Shown here: one piece after another, positions 12,161-23,200 of the stretch
Layout of the letters: each line of letters starts with the position of its first letter
Position numbering within the stretch: the stretch's first letter is position 1
Origin: Sitta carolinensis
Lineage: Eukaryota > Chordata > Aves > Passeriformes > Sittidae
Direction of reading: 5' to 3'
NCBI GenBank assembly: GCA_032173965.1
Contig: JAVUNC010000005.1
Coordinates: forward strand, 43,572,501 to 43,636,500
Length of the DNA stretch: 64,000 nucleotides
Notes under the pieces: model-generated
What the model was told of the DNA's origin: nothing
What the model saw: only the letters and a program-made list of their open reading frames with translations
Database searches by the model: none
Translations under genes and position numbers: made by a program

Positions 12161-14118
12161 AAGAACCTTAAACTGAAAAAATAAGGCAGACTTTCAAAAA
12201 GCACCAAAACCATTAAAACCCCAAACAATCAAAACCTCCTATCCCATAATCTAGCCTGGGATATGACTATTCTTAGAGATATCAGAACTCCCATGACACT
12301 TGCTCCCTTCAAGAGTACATTTCAAAAGAAAATATAACCAGTAACGAAACCAGAAATATTAATAAGAATTGAGGAGAAAAGTTAAAGCTAGTTCATTTAT
12401 TCACTGTGAGCTTCTTTCTGTAATAAGCATCTTGATTTGTTGTTGGAGAATGCAGGAGACTTAGCAAGTGGTGTCCAACCATTCAGAGCCGTGCACAGGA
12501 AGCACAGAGGCAGCTGAGGACTGCACATCCCTCGGGTGACCTCAGTTACCTTCCTTGTACTATCACACACGTGCACACATACAGCTGACCACCATCACAT
12601 GAAAATACTTAATCCTGTGATAACAGAGAAATATCGCCGGAGAAAGAGCTGCAGAGAAAAGCAGGCAAACGTTTCACAGACCTTAAGACTTCACTCAAAC
12701 AAATGCCCCTGAATAAAGTTGTACAGCAAGGAGCAAGCCATGGGCTAACTGGTCTGTTGGACATCTCATGTCACAACTCCCAGCCATGGACTAAAGGGGG
12801 TGGGGAAAATATTCACAGAATTATTTTCAGAAAAATGATTTACAGAAAAAGCCACACAAAATTACAGAGTCACCAGATGAACAACGTCTGAATTGGCTCA
12901 GAAACTGTGTTTTCCCACCGATCAGATACTTCTATTTCTACTTATATAACGCTGATTCCAAAACCAGGAAGCTGTCCTAAAGAAAACTGCCTGATTTTTT
13001 TCCATCTTATTTTTCCATGACATGGGTGGATGCAGCTCTTCCTGCTACACCACTTTCCCAAGTCCACTCTGCTGACATTAGTAGGTTTAAATCAGATATT
13101 TCACATAAGAACGAATACCTAACTTGGCTTTTCAAGAATCATGTCCGCACACCCGTCTTTGAGTAAAACCAGTATCAAGACTTTTATTTCCCCTCTTCTG
13201 TTGCGTAAGCTCACTTGCACAACACATGGCATCTCCTCTATTCCCCCCAAAACCTGCAAATGTAAGCGCATCCTGGGACATGCGGCCGTGCCTTTTACAT
13301 TTAAAGCAATATATGGCAACAAAGAAAAAATAAAGACTCCAAAGACTCCGCACCTTAGAAGAAATACCCCGCCCAACGAGACAAAATAAGGCACAGCGAC
13401 AGGGTCATCTGACCCAGTAAAAATAACACCGGGTGTTGCTCAGGACAAACTACCTTAACGCAAGTAAACCCAGACAGCCGCCAGGGATATACCAGCCGAG
13501 CGAACCGGCAGGGTGATGCCGTCGGCAGGCAGAGCGGCTGGAGGGTTCGGGGAGCGCACGGTTACCCCCCGGGAATACCGAGGCGCAGGGCTCGGGAGGG
13601 GCAAAGGGAGATGCGCCGAGGCCAAGCTATAGCACAACGCCGGGGCCCCTCCGCCCGGCCCTGCCCGCCCGCTGCCCTCGCATCCCCCCTGCCCGGCGCT
13701 TCAGGGCGCGGGGCCGCGGAGCCGGAGCGTCCCCGCCGCGGCGCTCCGCACAAAATGGCTGCGCGGGGCCGGGGCCCAGCACGAGGGGACATCGCCCATC
13801 GCCCGCCACCGCCTCCCCCCGCGGCTCCTCTGCCCGGCTCCCGCGGGAAGCGGCAGCCGGCGGCGCCCGGATGCGGGGCGGCGGGACACGCAAGCGGTTC
13901 CTGTAGGTGAAAGGTCGGGGGGCGCGGGGCCGCCCGGGGCCGGGCCGAGCCCCGGGGCGGGGCGGGCGCGCTCCGCTCCACGTTCCGCAGCGGTGGCGGC
14001 CGGGAGCCGCGCGGGCCCGCACCGTTACAGCGCGGCCGCCCGGCTCCGCACGCTCCCGCCGCCGGGCCGCGCCCGCTGCGGGCGGCGTCTCTCGGCTGCC
14101 GGGGGGTCTCGCTCTCAC

Positions 14119-14260
14119 CTGGCGGGCCCGGTGGCCGGTCCGGTGCGTTTCTTTGGCGGCGGCGCGGCTCCGGCTCCCGGGGGTCAGAGTTCGTGACCCC
14201 GCCTCCGCCGCCGCTCGGCCCCGCCCCGCCCCGCCGCGGGCTCTGCGCCTGCGCCGGCGC
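14119..14260 (-). other. NR2C1: NR2C1 noncoding exon 1 (inferred)
   Basis: The minus strand reads GCCAG|GTGAGAG, a near-consensus donor with the exon ending at 14119. This is the best minus-strand donor I found in the CpG island and would splice to the acceptor at 485. The 5' limit is a guess, placed around the GC boxes and NRF1-like site; the real start could be tens to a couple of hundred bases away. Confidence 0.55.
14180..14200. promoter_or_regulatory. Inverted nuclear-receptor half-sites, 7-bp spacer (IR7)
   Basis: GGGGTCA (14180-14186) is followed by seven bases and then its exact reverse complement TGACCCC (14194-14200). GGGTCA is a standard variant of the AGGTCA half-site read by class II and orphan nuclear receptors, including the product of this gene. 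The palindrome is directly seen; any receptor binding is inference. Confidence 0.55.
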
Positions 14261-14404
14261 TCGGGGCTGGCGGCCGTGGCGCGGCGCTGAGGGCGGGGCG
14301 CCGGGCCGCGGCCGCGGACGGAGCGGGGCCATCGCCCCCGGGCAGACCCTGCGGGATCGCCTGTGCGGCCGGCACTGCTGCTCTGACGCCACAACCACAC
14401 CACC

Positions 14405-14835
14405 CGCACCTCATCCAGGTGCCTCTTAAAACACCACATAAGGTGACTCCGACGTCCCTGGGCAGCCTATTCCAGTGCCCGACCATCCAAACGGCAAAAA
14501 GATTTTTCTAATCTGGAAATCTCTTCTAGTACCGCTTAAAGCCACTTGTTTAGTTCTCTCACTGCAGGCACGGTAGAAGAGACCAGTGCCTCAGTTCACT
14601 AAACCCTTCTTACCGGTAGTTGTGAGAAAGCCATGAGGGCCCCCCCCCAAGCCTCCTTTTCTTGAGACTAAATAAACCCAGCTCCCTCAGGCCTTCCTCA
14701 TAAAGCATGTTTTCGAGACCCTTCATGAGCCTCGTTGACCTTCTCTGGATGCTCCTTTTTAGAGTGAGGGGTCCAAAACAGAACACAGTTCTCGAGTGTT
14801 CTGGCCATCTTGTGGAGAGCACGAGTCTCCAAGTC
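14405..14835 (-). mobile_element. CR1 LINE fragment abutting the NR2C1 CpG island
   Basis: Read on the plus strand this is the reverse complement of a CR1 3' region: 'catccaggtgcctcttaaaa', 'ccctgggcagcctattccagtgc', 'tttttctaatctggaaatctc', then 'gagcctcgttgaccttctctgg' and 'gtgaggggtccaaaacagaacac'. It starts within a few bases of the end of the CpG island. A C9 run interrupts it near 14641. The open frames of 60-112 codons here come from the repeat. Confidence 0.88.
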
Positions 14836-16212
14836 CCCACTGCAGTTCCCTGCAGAGAAATGGGACCAAGCACCATCGAACATCACAGGTGTGCAGCACA
14901 GCATTTCAGCTTTGGGAGGCTTGGTGGGCTCTCCCCGCTGAGGCAGATGCATAGGTGAGACTGGCAGGTAGGGTTTGAAACGTGCAGCATGATGGAGGCA
15001 CACACAGTGCCTTGCACAGTCACTGCAGCCGTTCAATCAACTGAGTCTGAAAGAGCTGCACTGCGCCTGCATGGCAGAAGCAAGTCCCATCCTTAAATGT
15101 CAACTGTGCCCTGAACAGCTCTTGGGAAGGCAATGGCCTGACTGCCAATGAGTGCATATTCCTGCTGGGGGAGCGCCACAGGAACAACTTGCTGCTGCTC
15201 TGTCTCTGTCTCAACATCTGTTTGGACCAAAATTGTGTTAGCTACTTAATGCTAATTATTTTAAATTACCTTGATTTTAAGAATTTTATACTTTTAAGTA
15301 CAGCCTTTCCCCTCTTCCTCTTTCATCTGTTCAAAGAGGATGGTCTAGCTGTGGTCAGAGATCAGCAGCAACTTCAAGATCATTTACATCACTGGGGTTG
15401 TATGTGCAATTTCATGATCTGAAAATCATTTACACCATTTAATGCAATTTCTACTGAATCAGACAACATAAGCATCAACATATGTGCAGCAGAGATAGGA
15501 AAAAACCCCAAAGAATACAAGTAAATTGATGTGTTAACATTAATAAAATTATGCACGCTCTTATCTTGTCAATGCTTTTACTCTTTTCTTCCCACTCACA
15601 GTCCCACAGCTGCATTTTATCAACCCTAGCTCGAGATCACTAGTTCAGTCAGTACTTGCAAGCATCGTATTTTGCTTTTTGATCAAAGACGTTCCCAAAC
15701 ACCAAATGCAAATAAACTCAGTGAAGAATTTTTAAGTCAGAAAAATTAACTCGGCTAAGCAATTCCTTTTAGTGTCAAATGTTGCAGCACTCTCAATTTA
15801 TAGTACTTGTCACTTCCCAAACCAGCTTGAGGTGCACATGCACTTTCTAAATGATGGAGCTTAGTGCAGTTTAATTTAACAAATGCCAAGTAATTTGCAC
15901 CAAAGCTTATTTAAGCCAAGTGTTCTGATATCCTCAGTACAGCAAAAATGTCACTGTAATCAGTAAAACATACTTTGTTTTTTTCTTAGCAAGTGACCCA
16001 ATTCATATTTGATCTGTATACGAAGGCATGCCTCTGTAGCTGTGTCAGCCAGGATTACAGGAGACACATCCCTATCAAAGGCACACAGAGAAGCAAAACC
16101 TTTTCTGCTATTACTGCAAGTTTTAAAAAAACTGCTTTCAAACATATATAAGGAGGCAGCATAACTAAACTCGGAAAAATCTCTCCCTTGCATGCCCTGC
16201 TAAAATATGTAT
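14836..16212. other. Intergenic spacer between FGD6 3' end and NR2C1 promoter (first part)
   Basis: No gene or clear repeat is visible. The sequence is AT-rich with a few short chance open frames. It lies upstream of NR2C1 and downstream of the FGD6 3' UTR. Confidence 0.6.
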
Positions 16213-16925
16213 AGAATTAAAGAATCATTTAGGTTGGGAAAGACCTGCAAGATCATTGAGTCCAACTTTTAGCCCAGCAAGTGCTAAGTTCACCACTTAA
16301 ACCATGCCCCAAGGTGCCACATCTGCACATCTTTTAAATTTTATACCTCCAGGGATGGTGAGTTCTCCACTTCCCAAGGCAGTCTGTGCCAGTTCTTGGC
16401 AAACGTTCAGATGAAGAGTTTTTCCAAATATCTAATCTAAACCTCTTGTCCTTTTCCTTGTTATTTGAGAGAAAAAGGTGAGCACATTTACAACCACCTT
16501 TCAGGTGCTTGAAGAGATCAGTAAGATCTCCCCTGAGCCTCCCTTTCTCCAGACTAAACCACCCCAGCTCCCTGAGCCACTCCTCATCAGACCTGTGCTC
16601 CAGTCCCTTCCCCAGCTCCACTGCCCTTGTCTGGACACACTCCAGCACCACGGTGTCCTTGGAGTGAGGAGCCCAGAACTGGCACAGAACTTGAGGTGAG
16701 GCCTCACCAGTGTCAAGTACCCAGTGACAATCCCTGCCCTGGCCCTGCTGGCCACACTATTGCTGATCCAGGCCAGGATGCCACTGGCCTTCTTGGCCAC
16801 CTGGGCACAGCTGGCTGAAGCCCAGCTGTTGTTGACCAGCACCCCAGGTCCTTTTCCTGACACTGCCTGCCCCAAGCCTGCTGGGGGTGACCTGACACAC
16901 GGGAAGGACCCAAGGCCAACAGAAG
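16213..16925 (-). mobile_element. CR1 LINE fragment
   Basis: Reverse-complement CR1. On the plus strand it opens with the 3' end ('aatcatttaggttgggaaagacct..agatcattgagtcca'), then 'ctcccctgagcctccctttctcc', 'ctggacacactccagcacc' and 'ggccaggatgccactggccttcttggcc'. The open frames of 63-124 codons on both strands are repeat-derived; none is an intact reverse transcriptase. Confidence 0.92.
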
Positions 16926-17172
16926 CTGTGATTCAGGCATACTTTGACTAATACAGCAGAACTACATTTTGCAAAAGGATTTATTAATGTAACACCCTTC
17001 ATTTGACCTTCACATAGACTTAACCCCCTTAATTCTTTAGAATGATTTTAAAACTAAGACTGATGTGCAGGCAGTGGCAACGAATTGTGCTGTTTGAAAA
17101 TCACAGAATACACAAATTACATTACACATAAAACCTCAAAATAGTAAAAGACGCAGACTCAAATAATGTGAA

Positions 17173-17178
17173 TTTATT
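17173..17178 (-). terminator. FGD6: Poly(A) signal of FGD6 (AATAAA)
   Basis: TTTATT on the plus strand is AATAAA in the FGD6 transcript. About 40-75 bases further along the transcript it becomes GU-rich (roughly 17100-17135), as expected of a downstream cleavage element. Other AATAAA motifs occur earlier in the 3' UTR (for example near 17880, 18101 and 20154) and could be used as alternatives. Confidence 0.55.
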
Positions 17179-17207
17179 TATACAAAAATGATGAATATCC
17201 ACAGGAA

Positions 17208-17215
17208 TATTTACA
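17208..17215 (-). promoter_or_regulatory. Pumilio recognition-type element in FGD6 3' UTR
   Basis: The transcript reads TGTAAATA, the exact consensus bound by PUF proteins, about 35 bases before the preferred poly(A) signal. Function is inferred from the motif only. Confidence 0.4.
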
Positions 17216-18676
17216 ACTTTAAACTGTTTTCAGTTACAAAATAAAAATTCTATTCTTCCATTTAGACAGTACGATTTAGGACTGCTCCAAATAAAAGCCT
17301 ATTTGGATGGTAAATAGGGGACAGCAGTTACAGCAAACAAATGCACTGAATGTGTCTTTCCAGACATCTCTTTACATTATGATGTAATAAACATAGCTGA
17401 GTAATTGAGTTTCCATGCACAAAATATTTAGTAAAATGTTTTCCACAGCTGCTCAGTTTGTTTTAGAGTCCTTTGGGCACACAGTTTTAAGTTAAAGAGA
17501 ATTCAAGATCCTAGAATCTTTAATTTATCTATGAATAAAAATGTTAAAACTAATATTCAATGCTAATGTTTTGTCTCATACTCTACTAACCAATCTTAAA
17601 TTGATTATGAACTACAGATTCTAATAAGAAGAGGTAGTCAGGTGTTAAAAAACTCCTGATCTTGTTTTAGTGTTTAGCCAAATCAAGATGCGAATACTTT
17701 ACTTTTGATGGTAATGAATCAAACTGGGAGGTGAACTGGAGAAATAGGGTAAGTTTCGAAAGCAACTATCTGAAAATGTAATGAAAATGCTTGTGTTATG
17801 GGTTCTTCATATGACACTAGTCAAAGCATTAATGCAGGAGAGAGGAAAAGAATTACTCGAACACATTTACGAAGACAATTTATTTCTCACAGAATGTGAC
17901 TGCAATACATATACTACTGTTTGTAAGGCTCTGTTCCAATCTATTTCTGTCAAATTTTTTGATTCATAACCACTTTTGGAAGAAGTCCTCTGATTTCCAC
18001 AGAACACTAAACTATTTTCTCTCTTTGCACCAAATCCTCTAGAGGTAGCTTGACACCACATGAAGCAGAACCTGGGCATCTTACTCAGTGTGTGTTTTGA
18101 CTTTTATTGCTCTGTTTTGCAGCAGGGAAAATATCAAAGCATAAACTGAAATTAAATTCTCTTGCTCCTAGCCAAATTTCTGATTCGTTTGCTGCTTCAT
18201 GACTTGCCATCTTCGTTGGTATGCAGTCCCTATGAAAATATGAAGAAGCTCTTCCCTTTGATACTAAACTGGAAGAGACACATCACATCTATGTTATATT
18301 GATAGCAGTTTTGCTTTGGATACAGTAAAAATCATGTCAGAAATCACCCTGAAGAGATATGGTAATAATTTACTTAGCTTCAGTCAGCAGTTGTTTTTGA
18401 AAATTAAGTAAAAGCCCTTGGTATGTAACAAAAGAAAAGTATTCATTTAGCACATTTGTATTACAATAAAAGAGAATAAAGGCTTTGATCAGACTCCTAC
18501 TGCATTACCATTACTGTATTTAATAACTGGTCAAATCTCTAGCATTCCTGAGGGAAGTCAGATCTACAGCCTTAAGCCCCTGGTTCATAAGGTACTCTAC
18601 TGAAATGCTGGAAGTCAATGAAATTTCTTATAGAGTTAATATTAAGAATTCGATTTCCAAGCCCACTACTAACTTT

Positions 18677-18725
18677 AGAGAAGCTCTTGGAGAAGCTTCT
18701 TAAGAGAAGCTCTAAGCTTCTTCAG
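18677..18725. repeat. Clustered direct and inverted repeats in FGD6 3' UTR
   Basis: The 11-mer AGAGAAGCTCT occurs twice (18677-18687 and 18703-18713). The perfect palindrome AGAAGCTTCT lies between them at 18691-18700. A near-complementary arm follows at 18713-18722, giving a potential 10-bp stem with one mismatch. Confidence 0.6.
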
Positions 18726-20236
18726 AGCTCTGTTAGTATCTTGGACCTGACCTTGAGGTATATTGAGGGAATAAGAGGATTTTGGTTTGTATTTTGGTTT
18801 GTGATAAATATTAACTGTTCTATCATCTCTTTCTGCTGTGAGGCCACAGAATAGCTATTAACATGTAATTCAAACTATTAATTAAAAGCTAATTGCTCTT
18901 AATTTTGTTACCACAACAAGCCTAATTCAGGGGACTATGACAAGTGTTTCATAAAGTAAAATTAACTGACTACATATGCATTACATTTGACATAAAAATG
19001 GCTTCCTTTCATGTGGGTTTCATAGTTCTAGTTCCATTTATGCTATTGCAGTGTTAAAATCTTTTAAAAGTTAAATAGAATAAATGCACCAGAATTATCA
19101 GTAAGAACTTCCTAATGAGGTATACCAATGATTTCAAGAAAAAAAAAAACAAAACCCAAACACCTAAAGCTGAATGCTTTTTTAAAGTGTCAAAGAGAAC
19201 AAATAATATTGTAAACAAAAGGTATTTGAAAAAATGGTATACATTTTCAACGCCTTCTGCACGAAAAAAAGGTCTGTTGTCTTGGTATGGCAATTCCAGT
19301 TTAAATACAATAATTTAAAAATCTTCAGAGAGGAGGGTACACACATTTGTTTACTGTTCTTTGAACAATAGTTTATACAGTGTTTCATATTGTGTACAGA
19401 ACTCATTTGACATGAAGTGTTGAAACAAATAAGATATTTTGTCTTTGATTATCAAAAATGTATTTATATTCTGCTTTGAATTATTACTGGAAACATAAAA
19501 AGATAATACATCCTGCAATTGCTGGAAGATAACTCATTTAGTCTCTTTGGCATCTGTACTGTAAGAGCTATAGTGCCTTATCCCTGTAATTGCAAACTGT
19601 TTTTTGAAATATTTTCCCTTTTCTGTTTTTTAATAATTGAACCATATTTTGTTTTTGTAATACAGAATTTGTTGTACTGTTTTAATGAACTGGTATGCAA
19701 GATTTCAACTGCCATTCAAGGAAAGGAGCATTAATATCATACAACTTCCCATAAAGAAGCTTACATAGTCAACAAACATCCCAAATTGTGAAATTCCTGT
19801 GCCAATCTGTTCTTGCTAAATTGCAAAGTGAACATCAGCAACTCAAGAACCTATATGCAAATCACGAGGAAACGTCCAATTGCAACAAATCTGTTTTGTG
19901 GGTTTTTTTCTATAAAGCATAAAGTTTATGAATCTGTTGACCAACAATCTGCCATTCTGAGGACACTTTGGACTTCAATGCAAAAGTAATTCTGCCTATT
20001 TAAGTAAACATTGGAATTTAATAAATAACACATTTTGTATCAACACAGAAATACATACAATTCTTTAGAAAAATATTACTTTACACTAAAAATGCAACAA
20101 CTCCTAATCCTGACAAATATACAATTTTTGTAGGTTGCAATGGCAGGATTCTGTTTATTTGAACAGTTGCTGTAGTCTGTTTTATGACCATCCTTGGCTA
20201 TTTTCTTTTAAACTTGCAGACTCAATGCTGACACTG

Positions 20237-20273
20237 CTATAATACAGTGCCTTCTTGAAAAGCTTCTATCCAC
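20237..20273 (-). CDS. FGD6: FGD6 exon S: last coding exon and stop
   Basis: Acceptor TTTTCTAACAG ends at 20274. The exon completes the Lys codon, then encodes [11 protein letters not shown] followed by TAG (20239-20237). The human protein ends with the near-identical [11 protein letters not shown] as I recall it. This is the C-terminal helix of PH2 with its invariant Trp. Confidence 0.96.
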
Positions 20274-23200
20274 CTGTTAGAAAATTAAACACTGTTAGGA
20301 AGTAGCTGATAAAAGAATAAATCTCATTGCTGTCACTAGCTACAGACTGACAGAAGAAGTAACATTCTTCTTCCACCAGTTGGTCTGTGAATGCAAATTC
20401 CAAAATCTATCCAATGAGTCCAAACACACAAAGCTGCCTGGTACAAGGCCATTCGATAGAAGCTTCTCCCTGTACTTCTCCCATTCTGCAGTTATGTGCA
20501 CGGAGAACTGGTGAAGCTGGGAAATCGAATGCTCAAAAAGCAGGCTATGCCAAGGTTCTGCATACCTTTAAAAACCCCCAATACTCCCTTCTCTTTTTCA
20601 CCACAAACATGGTCTGGAAGGAACCAGGACACTGCTGTAACTGAGGCAGCCACCTGCATAACCCATGCTCTCTGTTTCTGCCTCAGGGAAAAGCCAGGAC
20701 TGGTGGGGCTGAGGGAGGAGGTCACATGGCAAGGCAGGGAAGGGCAAAGAGGGCACAGGGGCAAGTCCCAAACAGCTTGAGATCCAAGGTTTCTAAAACT
20801 GGAAAGTCAAAGTTAATATTCAGTTACTTTTACTCCCTATAGCTGTGGTTTCTTTTCCTACTTGGTCAGGAGGGTAGTAAACATCCTCAGCTTCTCAAGG
20901 ATGCAAGAATTAATGTTCCTGAAGCACTCCAATGCTACAGAACAAATAATTCCATTTTCTGAGTGCGGGCTGAACTGTGTGTATGTAAAGGTAAGAGGCC
21001 CACATAATGAGCATTTCTTTCCTGAGTGGAAATCTTGAAGAACTCAATGAGACAAAGACTGTAATTATCTTTTTCATGAAAATTCAAACTGTCTTGGTAT
21101 TCAGAGCATCTAAACATTAGTCACAGATGTTGGCTCTTCCTTGCCCTGAGCATTTAATTTTGTAACTGTGTGCATGTTCTTTGAATTCAAGCTTCTGGCA
21201 TGAACATATCAGTCATGTATTAGTGCTCATGCATGTCTGCACACACAGCTCAAATATCTCTACCTTACATTTTAGTAATATTTTTAATATTTTGCACTGC
21301 CATGTATACATTAAAAACAACTAAAGTGGAATACAAATGCAAAAAAAAATTTCATAAACAGCTTAAGCATTGAACATAGCACTGGAATTTAAAACCACAT
21401 TGTAAAGTAACCATCTGTTAAAATTTATTACTGCGCTTAGACAAATACATCAGATATTTCTTTGGTCCTATCAGGAAAAAATAGTGTCCACTGATGCAAA
21501 CAGGCCAACAGCATGTTTTTCTTCCTCCTTTTAAGGCTGTAAAAGTAGCATTTGATCTGAAGGTTCAGCATAAATCTCCTAAGGATATTAAATACTTGGA
21601 GAAAGCTTGAAATTCAAAGTACTTTAATGTTATTCCTAAAATACACTATGTCCAATTTCAAGTTTTCTTCTTATGAGAAAAGCCATTGTCTGAGTAGAAA
21701 AATAAACCTAGTGAATGCCTGGGGTGGTTTTAGTTTGTTTTATATAGTACAAATGAGGACATATGGGAAACAACAGGATAGTATCTTAATTAACAAAGAA
21801 ACATTTATGCACACCTGCACAAAATACTCCCAAAATCAAATAAAGACTTCCAGATTTTTTTTCTGTCAAGAAGTGTCATTAAGCATGTTCTCAGCTGTTC
21901 AAAATTTCCTGTTGAACTGGATACTTTGTTTTTGGAATATTCCTATTTGCAGAAAACTAAACCTGCATCCAATTTGAATGTTTAAGTACTCAAAATGGAC
22001 TTGTAAAAGCATAAAATCTATTTAATAATGTAAAATTCACTTAGAGAAACTGCAGTGAAACCAGTCAGATAAGACAGGCATATAAGCAAGATAGCTTATG
22101 TGTATTCCTTCTACGTTTGTTTACTTTATGAATCATGTAATGAATGTTTTCTACTGATTCATGACCAAGGTTCCAGGTTATTTTATATGAAACCAACATA
22201 ATATACATCTTGATAAATATGACTCCAAATTCAGACAGGACTTGAAATGATTTTAACAGCTTGTGTGAATGTTCTTTGAATGCAAATTTTTGGTCTGAGT
22301 GCATGCCTAGGTGCTCATGGGCACGAGCTCACACACTTCAGAGACCTTGGCTCCCAAGTTTTAGTGTTTGCTTTATTTTTCACTGTCTTGTATTGACTAA
22401 AAATAACTAATATGATAAGGTGAAATTAAAAAAAAGGAGCATATCAGTTTATTCTTAAAAGCATTTTCTAGATTTCTCCAAAGGTAACGTTCAATTTTCA
22501 CTTGAGTGAGACCAGGGTGAGAGGAATGGGCAAAGAGTAAGAGAGATTTCTTATTTTATCTTTGATTTTCTCATTCTACATTCAGTCCTTTGCAGAGGAG
22601 AGTCTGCTTCCTTCATTTCAGAAGCCCTAATGAACCAGAACCTTGTGTTTAAGTAATTTAAAACTTTCATTTACTTATAATATAAATCTTTTATACATAT
22701 GCTTAATGTGAATATTAACATTCACCACTTCTGAATTTTCTAGAAATACGTAACAGAAATGAATTCAAATAGTTTCTTACTTTTGAGCTGAATGGGGATC
22801 ATCTGCCTTGAATATGTAAAATAAAGTGTTTTTGTGCAGTAAATGGAACACTCTAGACTCTGAATTTTCACCTTTTACTTCACTGACTGTGAATCCAAGT
22901 AAAGGCTGGCTCTCTAATGCTGCCACATCCTATGTAATGGAAAAAAAAGGAAAAAATACAAAATTAGAGCTTGTAAGACATACTAAGGCATGCATTTAGA
23001 CTTCATACAGCATACCACCACAGCAGACAATACAACAAATTGTTATAGACAGGCACAGAATGCTGCTTTTTATATTCTCCATGCTTGAGTCAGGGTACAG
23101 GAAATAAAACCGGACTTCAACATCTCTGATCCTCTTTCCATTTCCCCGATAGCATCTACCTTGGCTTTCACTGCATGGTCTCATCATTCTGCCTGGCAAG

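Larger units (their letters stand above)
485..14118 (-). other. NR2C1: NR2C1 intron 1 (13.6 kb)
   Basis: The long first intron runs between the noncoding CpG-island exon and the first coding exon. It holds two sizeable plus-strand CR1 copies (3.68-4.63 kb, 9.70-10.35 kb), an ERVL-like solo LTR (7.16-7.73 kb), a degraded minus-strand CR1 (about 12.04-12.16 kb) and a short TG run near 10.39 kb. The remainder (485-3680, 4630-7150, 7735-9695, 10350-12040, 12160-13560) is AT-rich with only short chance reading frames. I see no gene in it. Confidence 0.75.
1..14260 (-). other. NR2C1: NR2C1 (TR2 orphan nuclear receptor) gene, 5' part
   Basis: This is the 5' end of the gene for testicular receptor 2, a nuclear orphan receptor that binds direct repeats of AGGTCA-like half-sites as a homodimer or with NR2C2. 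Seen in the sequence: a first coding exon at 409-484 whose 18 residues read MATIEELAHQIFEQQMGE, a close match to the known vertebrate TR2 N terminus, and a CpG island at 13.56-14.4 kb that supplies the promoter. The DNA-binding and ligand-binding domain exons are not present and must lie left of position 1. Synteny agrees: in human, NR2C1 lies directly downstream of FGD6 on the same strand. The 5' limit (about 14260) is inferred, since no transcription start can be read from sequence alone. Confidence 0.85.
13560..14400. promoter_or_regulatory. NR2C1: CpG island, NR2C1 promoter
   Basis: An abrupt 0.8 kb block of very high GC and dense CpG lies in otherwise AT-rich DNA. It contains overlapping GC boxes (CCCCGCCCC at 14219-14227 and 14224-14232), an NRF1-like site TGCGCCTGCGC (14244-14254), a YY1-type site AAAATGGCTGC (13752-13762, plus orientation) and a half-site palindrome (14180-14200). 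No TATA box is evident. A strong minus-strand donor at 14118 and the coding exon downstream point to NR2C1 as the gene served. The long open frames on both strands (up to 278 codons, Arg/Pro/Gly/Ala-rich) are the usual by-product of stop-poor GC-rich DNA. Confidence 0.88.
17155..20236 (-). other. FGD6: FGD6 3' untranslated region
   Basis: From the base after the TAG stop (20237) to the inferred cleavage site there are about 3.1 kb of AT-rich sequence without another gene or CR1. It contains several minus-strand AATAAA motifs; the one at 17173-17178 is followed by a GU-rich region at about 17100-17135, so it is my choice for the main 3' end. A Pumilio-type TGTAAATA lies at 17208-17215. A local inverted repeat at 18677-18725 could fold in the RNA. 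Short open frames (60-79 codons) here look like chance. Confidence 0.65.

Noticed and set aside
13562..14439. Overlapping minus-strand open frames of 278 and 270 codons and plus-strand frames of 99 and 127 codons in the GC-rich block
   Set aside because: Composition is Arg/Pro/Gly/Ala-rich on every strand and frame, as expected when stops are rare in CpG-island DNA. No domain is recognisable, and the main frames run into the adjoining CR1 or through the inferred splice site.
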